From: Achromobacter pestifer
Lineage (GTDB): Bacteria; Pseudomonadota; Gammaproteobacteria; Burkholderiales; Burkholderiaceae_B
Length of the DNA stretch: 64,000 bases
NCBI RefSeq assembly: GCF_902859625.1
Contig: NZ_CADIJX010000018.1
Span: 1-64,000, forward strand
Direction of reading: 5' to 3'
The position numbers and the translations under genes are program-made. The notes beneath the pieces are model-generated. The model saw nothing but the letters and a program-made list of their open reading frames with translations. It was not told the DNA's origin and made no database searches. This document shows, piece after piece, positions 60,454-64,000 of the stretch. Position 1 is the first letter of the stretch; each line of letters begins with the position of its first letter.

Positions 60454-62299
60454 CCGGCACCACGGCCGCAGACGGGACGCTATCGCGATGCATCAGGGTG
60501 GCGATGGCCCGATTCAACGAATCGAGGTTCACCGGTTTGATCAGGATTTCGTCCATGCCAGCCTCCCGCGCACGATCGATTTCCGCATCGTGCGCGCCAG
60601 CGGTGTAACCCAGGATCGGCAATGTCGCGGCCGTTCCCCCGCGTTGCCGCAACGTCCGGGCGAACGCATGGCCGTCCATCACAGGCATGGCGCAGTCGCA
60701 CACCACGATGTCGAACGTCCTCAGCCCCATCAGCTTCAACGCCTCCAGCCCGTTGCACGCCGACGACACGCGGTGGCCCAGTTTCTCCAGTTGGCGCTGC
60801 AAGAGCAGCACATTGGACGCCTGGTCATCCACGACCAGCACATTCAACCCCGTACAGGCCGGCGCCACCTGCGTGACGGGCGCGGCGTCGGACGCGGATT
60901 CGGGCTGCTGCGCAAGCGCTACGGGCAACGACAAGCGCACAGACATGGTGGTGCCTACACCCAGCTCGCTGTCGATCTGTATCGTGCCGCCCATCTTCTT
61001 GACCAAGCGATCGCATATCGACAACCCCAAGCCCGTCCCCCGGTCCATGGCGCGAATCGTCTCCTGGACCTGAACGAACGGCTCCAGCAGCGTATCCAGC
61101 GCCTGGCTCGGGATGCCGACCCCGGTATCGACGACTTTCAGCAGAACCGTCTGGCGGCCCCCTTCCGGCGGCTCGGCTTCCATATGGACCCGAATCGACC
61201 CGCGTTCCGTGAACCGGATTGCGTTCGACACGAAATTGTTCAAGATCTGCTTCAACCGCAACGGGTCTACGGAATGCGCGCGCGCCACGCTCTCGGGCCG
61301 CTCGATCGTCAGGGTCAAGTCCAACCCCTTTGCCGCAGCGATCGGTTCGAAGACATCCACCACGTCTTCGGTCAATTGGCACAGATTGGTGGGCTGCGGC
61401 AAGAATTGGAATTTGCCAGCCTCCATTTTTGACAGATCTAACAGGTCGCCGATCAGCGCAAGCAGCGATTGGGATGCGCTATAGGCGGTGCTCAGCTGCA
61501 AGCGATCCTGCTCGGGCAGTTCCGCGTGCGACAACGTCAGTTCCAGCATGCCCATGATCGCGTTCATCGGCGTCCGGATCTCATGGCTGATGGAAGCCAG
61601 GAAAGTCGTTTTGGTCCGGTTGGCGCTTTCCGCGCGGTCTCGGGCAACGGCAAGCTCCTTCATGACGCGCTGACGCTGCGTGATATCCATCCAGCCGCCG
61701 ACCACGCCCACCACGGCGCCGCCCGCATTGCGCAACGGCTCGATCCAGTGCTGCACATCCATTTCCCGACCGCTGACGCGCACAGTCCGGTCCTTGCTCA
61801 GCGGCGTCCCCGTGGCCAGCACTTGCCGGTAGTCCTCTTCGATCTCGGTCGACTCCACTTCCCTGACCATCAGTTCCGCCGCCGCGCTCACCGACTTGGT
61901 GCGCAGCTGTTTCCTGGACCGGTTCAACAGGCGTTCGAACGCGCTGTTGCACGCCAGGAACTTGAGGTCCTCACCACGCAGGACGATAGGTTGGGGAATG
62001 GCGTCAAGCACGCCTGTCTGAAACGCCACCAAGTCCTTCAGGCGTTCTTCCGAACGTTTGTGCTGCTCGTTCTTTCGACCCAACAGCAGCAACGCGACCA
62101 AAGCGGCCACAAACCCCGCCAGGCAGACCCACGAAACCAGTCCGCCCCACATGCCCGCCAGCGCACTGGTCAGTGCAGACAGAAAATCGGCGGCCACCAT
62201 ATACGCGGGAATGGCGCAGACGGCCGCGACTTTACCCAGCCGCACGGCCGGGCTGGCCTGGGAGGGCTGGAACGAAGGAACAAGTGGGGCGGGATCCAT
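60428..62299 (-). CDS. Second hybrid sensor histidine kinase, PAS-HK-receiver, 623 aa
   Basis: Two membrane helices (about 22-45 and 52-74) with almost no periplasmic loop are followed by a PAS domain (about 95-215), His239 (ISHEIRTPMN), HATPase (NAIRFTERGS, DTGVGIPSQ, GTGLGLSICDRL) and a receiver with Asp535 (IVVCDCAMPVMDG). It has no HPt domain, so it may share the HPt protein encoded on the other strand. No ribosome binding site is obvious at the ATG. Its promoter region is shared with the EAL gene. Confidence 0.92.
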   Translation of the reverse strand: MDPAPLVPSFQPSQASPAVRLGKVAAVCAIPAYMVAADFLSALTSALAGMWGGLVSWVCLAGFVAALVALLLLGRKNEQHKRSEERLKDLVAFQTGVLDAIPQPIVLRGEDLKFLACNSAFERLLNRSRKQLRTKSVSAAAELMVREVESTEIEEDYRQVLATGTPLSKDRTVRVSGREMDVQHWIEPLRNAGGAVVGVVGGWMDITQRQRVMKELAVARDRAESANRTKTTFLASISHEIRTPMNAIMGMLELTLSHAELPEQDRLQLSTAYSASQSLLALIGDLLDLSKMEAGKFQFLPQPTNLCQLTEDVVDVFEPIAAAKGLDLTLTIERPESVARAHSVDPLRLKQILNNFVSNAIRFTERGSIRVHMEAEPPEGGRQTVLLKVVDTGVGIPSQALDTLLEPFVQVQETIRAMDRGTGLGLSICDRLVKKMGGTIQIDSELGVGTTMSVRLSLPVALAQQPESASDAAPVTQVAPACTGLNVLVVDDQASNVLLLQRQLEKLGHRVSSACNGLEALKLMGLRTFDIVVCDCAMPVMDGHAFARTLRQRGGTAATLPILGYTAGAHDAEIDRAREAGMDEILIKPVNLDSLNRAIATLMHRDSVPSAAVVPVSPSGAGG

Positions 62300-62382
62300 G
62301 ATTAGAGTATCTAAATGGGAATATGCACGGAGATAATCTAGAGTCTCCCGCCCGGATCAGACTGTGGAATTTTCTGAATCCC

Positions 62383-62434
62383 CTGTAGAAATTTCCCCAC
62401 CCAACATGGGCGTCAGAAATGTGAAATCTCCTAC
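62383..62434. promoter_or_regulatory. Candidate BvgA-like binding region upstream of the EAL gene
   Basis: CTGTAGAAATTTCCC (62383-62397, with palindrome GAAATTTC at 62388-62395) and TGTGAAATCTCCTACA (62420-62435). Both blocks recur with few changes near the right end of the window. BvgA of Bordetella binds inverted heptads like TTTCCTA. Confidence 0.5.
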
Positions 62435-62501
62435 ATATGCCTCCGTACGGAATGGATAGAGTCCGCGCATCCATCCCCTTTTCCACGCGGAGACATGTGA
62501 A

Positions 62502-63302
62502 ATGGCTGGCCAGGCGGAAATTGAGAAAATCGGGCAAATCGGCGAACGCGGCGTCATTGACATGCTACGGGACCCCTCGCAATTCCAGCTGGTGTTCCAG
62601 CCTCAGATCAATCTGGCCACGGGAGGTATCGAATCCGCCGAAGCGCTTTCCCGTTGGCAGCACCCGGCATGGGGCCCGGTTCCGACCTGCCGGTTAATCC
62701 AGGTGATCAGCAACCTGCGGCTTCAAAGCGCCTTATTCCAGAGAGTGACCGAATTGGTCCTGGAAGCGTCGAAAGTACTTAGTAAGGCCGGAACCCCCCT
62801 TCCCCTGGCAATCAACGCGTGCGCTACCACCTTGGCCACCCCCGATAATCCCGATTTCCTGCATGACGAAGCCCTGCGGCAAGGTGTCGAGTTGTCGCTC
62901 GTGAAAATCGAACTGACGGAAGACGCCCCGGTCGCGGATCTACGCGCGCTGAAAACCTCATTGGCCTGCTTGAAGCGATGGGGGTGCGAAATATCCATGG
63001 ACGACTTCGGGGCGGGTTACGCCAATCTGGGCATGCTTATCAACCTGACCATCGACGAGCTGAAATTGGACAAGGCATTCGCCTCCAGCGTGGCGACGAG
63101 CCGGGTCGCAAGGAGATCCGTGCGGTTCGCCTTGGCGTTGGCCCGAGAAATGGGCTGGCGCGTGATTGCCGAGGGTATTTCCTGTGCGGCGGAGCTGCAC
63201 ATGATGCGTGCGCTGGGATGCCGGCACGGGCAAGGATTCCATCTGGGCCGCCCGATGGAGTTGGGCCAATTGATCAATCGTGCCCGGATTCCCGGTAGAT
63301 GA
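62502..63302 (+). CDS. EAL-domain protein (c-di-GMP phosphodiesterase or degenerate sensor), 266 aa
   Basis: The protein is essentially one EAL domain. SAEALSRW (EAL Glu), AINACAT (Asn), KIELTED (Glu), MDDFGAGYANL (Asp-Asp), ELKLDKAF (Lys) and AEGIS (Glu) are present, and GQGFHLGRP ends the domain. The motif normally EGVE reads EGIS, so one conserved glutamate is missing; activity may be weak or lost. No GGDEF or membrane part. It is reminiscent of Bordetella BvgR, an EAL protein of the bvg locus, but this is by context only. The 3' end overlaps the convergent receiver-like gene by 29 bp. Confidence 0.9.
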   Translation: MAGQAEIEKIGQIGERGVIDMLRDPSQFQLVFQPQINLATGGIESAEALSRWQHPAWGPVPTCRLIQVISNLRLQSALFQRVTELVLEASKVLSKAGTPLPLAINACATTLATPDNPDFLHDEALRQGVELSLVKIELTEDAPVADLRALKTSLACLKRWGCEISMDDFGAGYANLGMLINLTIDELKLDKAFASSVATSRVARRSVRFALALAREMGWRVIAEGISCAAELHMMRALGCRHGQGFHLGRPMELGQLINRARIPGR

Positions 63303-63681
63303 TGTTTCCTGCCATGATCGAATCGATCATGATGGCCAGATCGTTCTTGCTGCGATACGTGGAAGCGTCAATGACGCCATGCGCGCCAGCCTCCAGGATC
63401 AGGCGGCCGAAGTGCCGCCATTCCCCGATTACCCTGACGGCGATCTTCGCCTGCGGAAACAACGCCCGCACCCGCGCCGTGGCGGCCAGGCATTTTGTCT
63501 TGCTCCCCGTGACGTCCAGCAGCACTAGTTCCGGATGCTTCGAGTAGCTGTCCAGCTCGAAGAATCGAAGGTCCGCTGCGTCAAGCACCCAAAGGGCCGA
63601 GTCAGGGTACTGCTGCAAGTGACGATGAAAGACGCCGTAGGTCGCCAAGCTATCTGAAATTATCAATGCACGCGCCACCAT
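63274..63681 (-). CDS. Stand-alone receiver-like (pseudo-receiver) protein, 135 aa
   Basis: The length and strand pattern fit a CheY-like receiver (ARALIISDSLATYGVF, then PELVLLDVTGSK and GAHGVIDASTYRSKND, ending AIMIDSIMAGNIIYRE). The phosphoacceptor-like Asp in LLDVTG is present, but the acidic pair is reduced to one Asp (ISDS) and the usual Lys motif is altered. It resembles the receiver half of BvgA-type regulators without an output domain. AAGGGGG precedes the ATG. It may bind a kinase or HPt partner without being phosphorylated. Confidence 0.82.
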   Translation of the reverse strand: MVARALIISDSLATYGVFHRHLQQYPDSALWVLDAADLRFFELDSYSKHPELVLLDVTGSKTKCLAATARVRALFPQAKIAVRVIGEWRHFGRLILEAGAHGVIDASTYRSKNDLAIMIDSIMAGNIIYRESGHD

Positions 63682-63770
63682 ACCTGTGCCCCCTTTCTGC
63701 TACCGCGCCACCAGGACGGCGAACACCGCATCCCGGTGGTCAAGTCTGCAACAGTTGAGCATCAGATCGT

Positions 63771-63885
63771 CTGTCGAAATTTCCCAATGTTCTGAGGAAA
63801 ATTCTTAGCTCGCGCGCAATGTTCGGCGCACGTTTTCGTGCGTGAGCATTCGGAATCTTCCTCAAAGCGACTGTGATGTTTCCTA
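63771..63885. promoter_or_regulatory. Cluster of BvgA-like heptads at the right edge
   Basis: CTGTCGAAATTTCCC (63771-63785) repeats the block upstream of the EAL gene. An inverted pair GAGGAAAATTCTTA (63794-63807) and TGTGATGTTTCCTACA (63872-63887, containing exact TTTCCTA) follow. The region 63682-64000 shows no convincing complete gene; an ATG at 63984 could begin one that runs off the window. The receiver-like gene's promoter must also be at its left end. Confidence 0.5.
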
Positions 63886-64000
63886 CACGCGCGGAATCGC
63901 GCCCCGCACATAATCGGCCGGACACGTGTTGCATGATCGACCCCCGCCTTGGCGGAGGTCCAACCAAGGCCGCTCCTGAAATCATGATGTTCAGCTTCTT

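Noticed and set aside
56722..62299. True bvgS gene
   Set aside because: Both kinases lack the tandem periplasmic Venus-flytrap domains and the C-terminal HPt of BvgS; only the response regulator is convincingly Bvg-like.
63740..63985. 81-aa minus-strand reading frame at the right edge
   Set aside because: It lies across the heptad-rich regulatory region, is Arg/Ala-rich as expected of a shadow frame and shows no domain.
1..64000. Prophage or insertion sequence content
   Set aside because: No integrase, transposase, terminase or terminal inverted repeats with target duplications were seen in any frame.

Overview
The window is GC-rich, tightly packed chromosomal DNA, most likely from a betaproteobacterium of the Alcaligenaceae (Achromobacter or a close Bordetella relative). 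This is inferred from the many LysR regulators, Bug/TctC receptors and LIV-type transporters, a BvgA-like response regulator, and the REP-like intergenic repeats. I see no rRNA, tRNA, transposase, integrase or CRISPR array. All functions come from motifs and family knowledge; no searches were run.

Layout. 1-930: promoters pointing left off the window, an AT-rich array of palindromes, and a small DUF1127-like gene. 955-13788: mixed housekeeping and regulatory genes (LysR regulators, a CoA-transferase, an MscS channel, a pair of secreted Gly/Ser-rich proteins, MazG-like, DnaQ-like and DUF1653 proteins, a soluble PAS-PAS chemoreceptor, a GST). 13814-19866: a GlxA-type regulator divergent from a PotD/A/B/C-like ABC transporter and a proline-racemase-family enzyme whose second catalytic cysteine is glycine.

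20033-35743 is the most interesting metabolic region. It looks like one catabolic island: a split transketolase, an AroE-like dehydrogenase and a GMC oxidoreductase on one side; a GntR/FCD regulator and a GldA-like dehydrogenase; a BKACE (DUF849) enzyme with a lambda-crystallin-like 3-hydroxyacid dehydrogenase and an SDR; then a LIV-type ABC importer (with a fused LivM-LivG) plus a quinone oxidoreductase and a second SDR. Three copies of a 13-bp palindrome (ATATATNATATAT) sit exactly at the three promoter regions, so the GntR protein probably controls everything. I cannot name the substrate; a hydroxylated 3-hydroxy acid is the working guess.

35908-55457: tpm, two separate ECF sigma/anti-sigma modules (with a fasciclin and a DUF3455 lipoprotein as likely targets, sharing a promoter-like motif), TPR and DUF1275 proteins, an SMI1/KNR4-ankyrin protein, an aldo-keto reductase with an AraC regulator across a strong inverted repeat, ycaC with its LysR, a fatty-acid-hydroxylase-family protein, LysE, a NUC1-type nuclease, and an SDR-SDR-CMD-TctC operon with a divergent LysR.

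56722-64000 is a signalling hub: two hybrid histidine kinases, a BvgA-like response regulator, a separate HPt protein, an EAL-domain protein and a stand-alone pseudo-receiver. BvgA-like heptad sequences lie upstream of the EAL gene and at the right edge, suggesting a Bvg-like phosphorelay that controls c-di-GMP turnover and an unseen gene just beyond the window.
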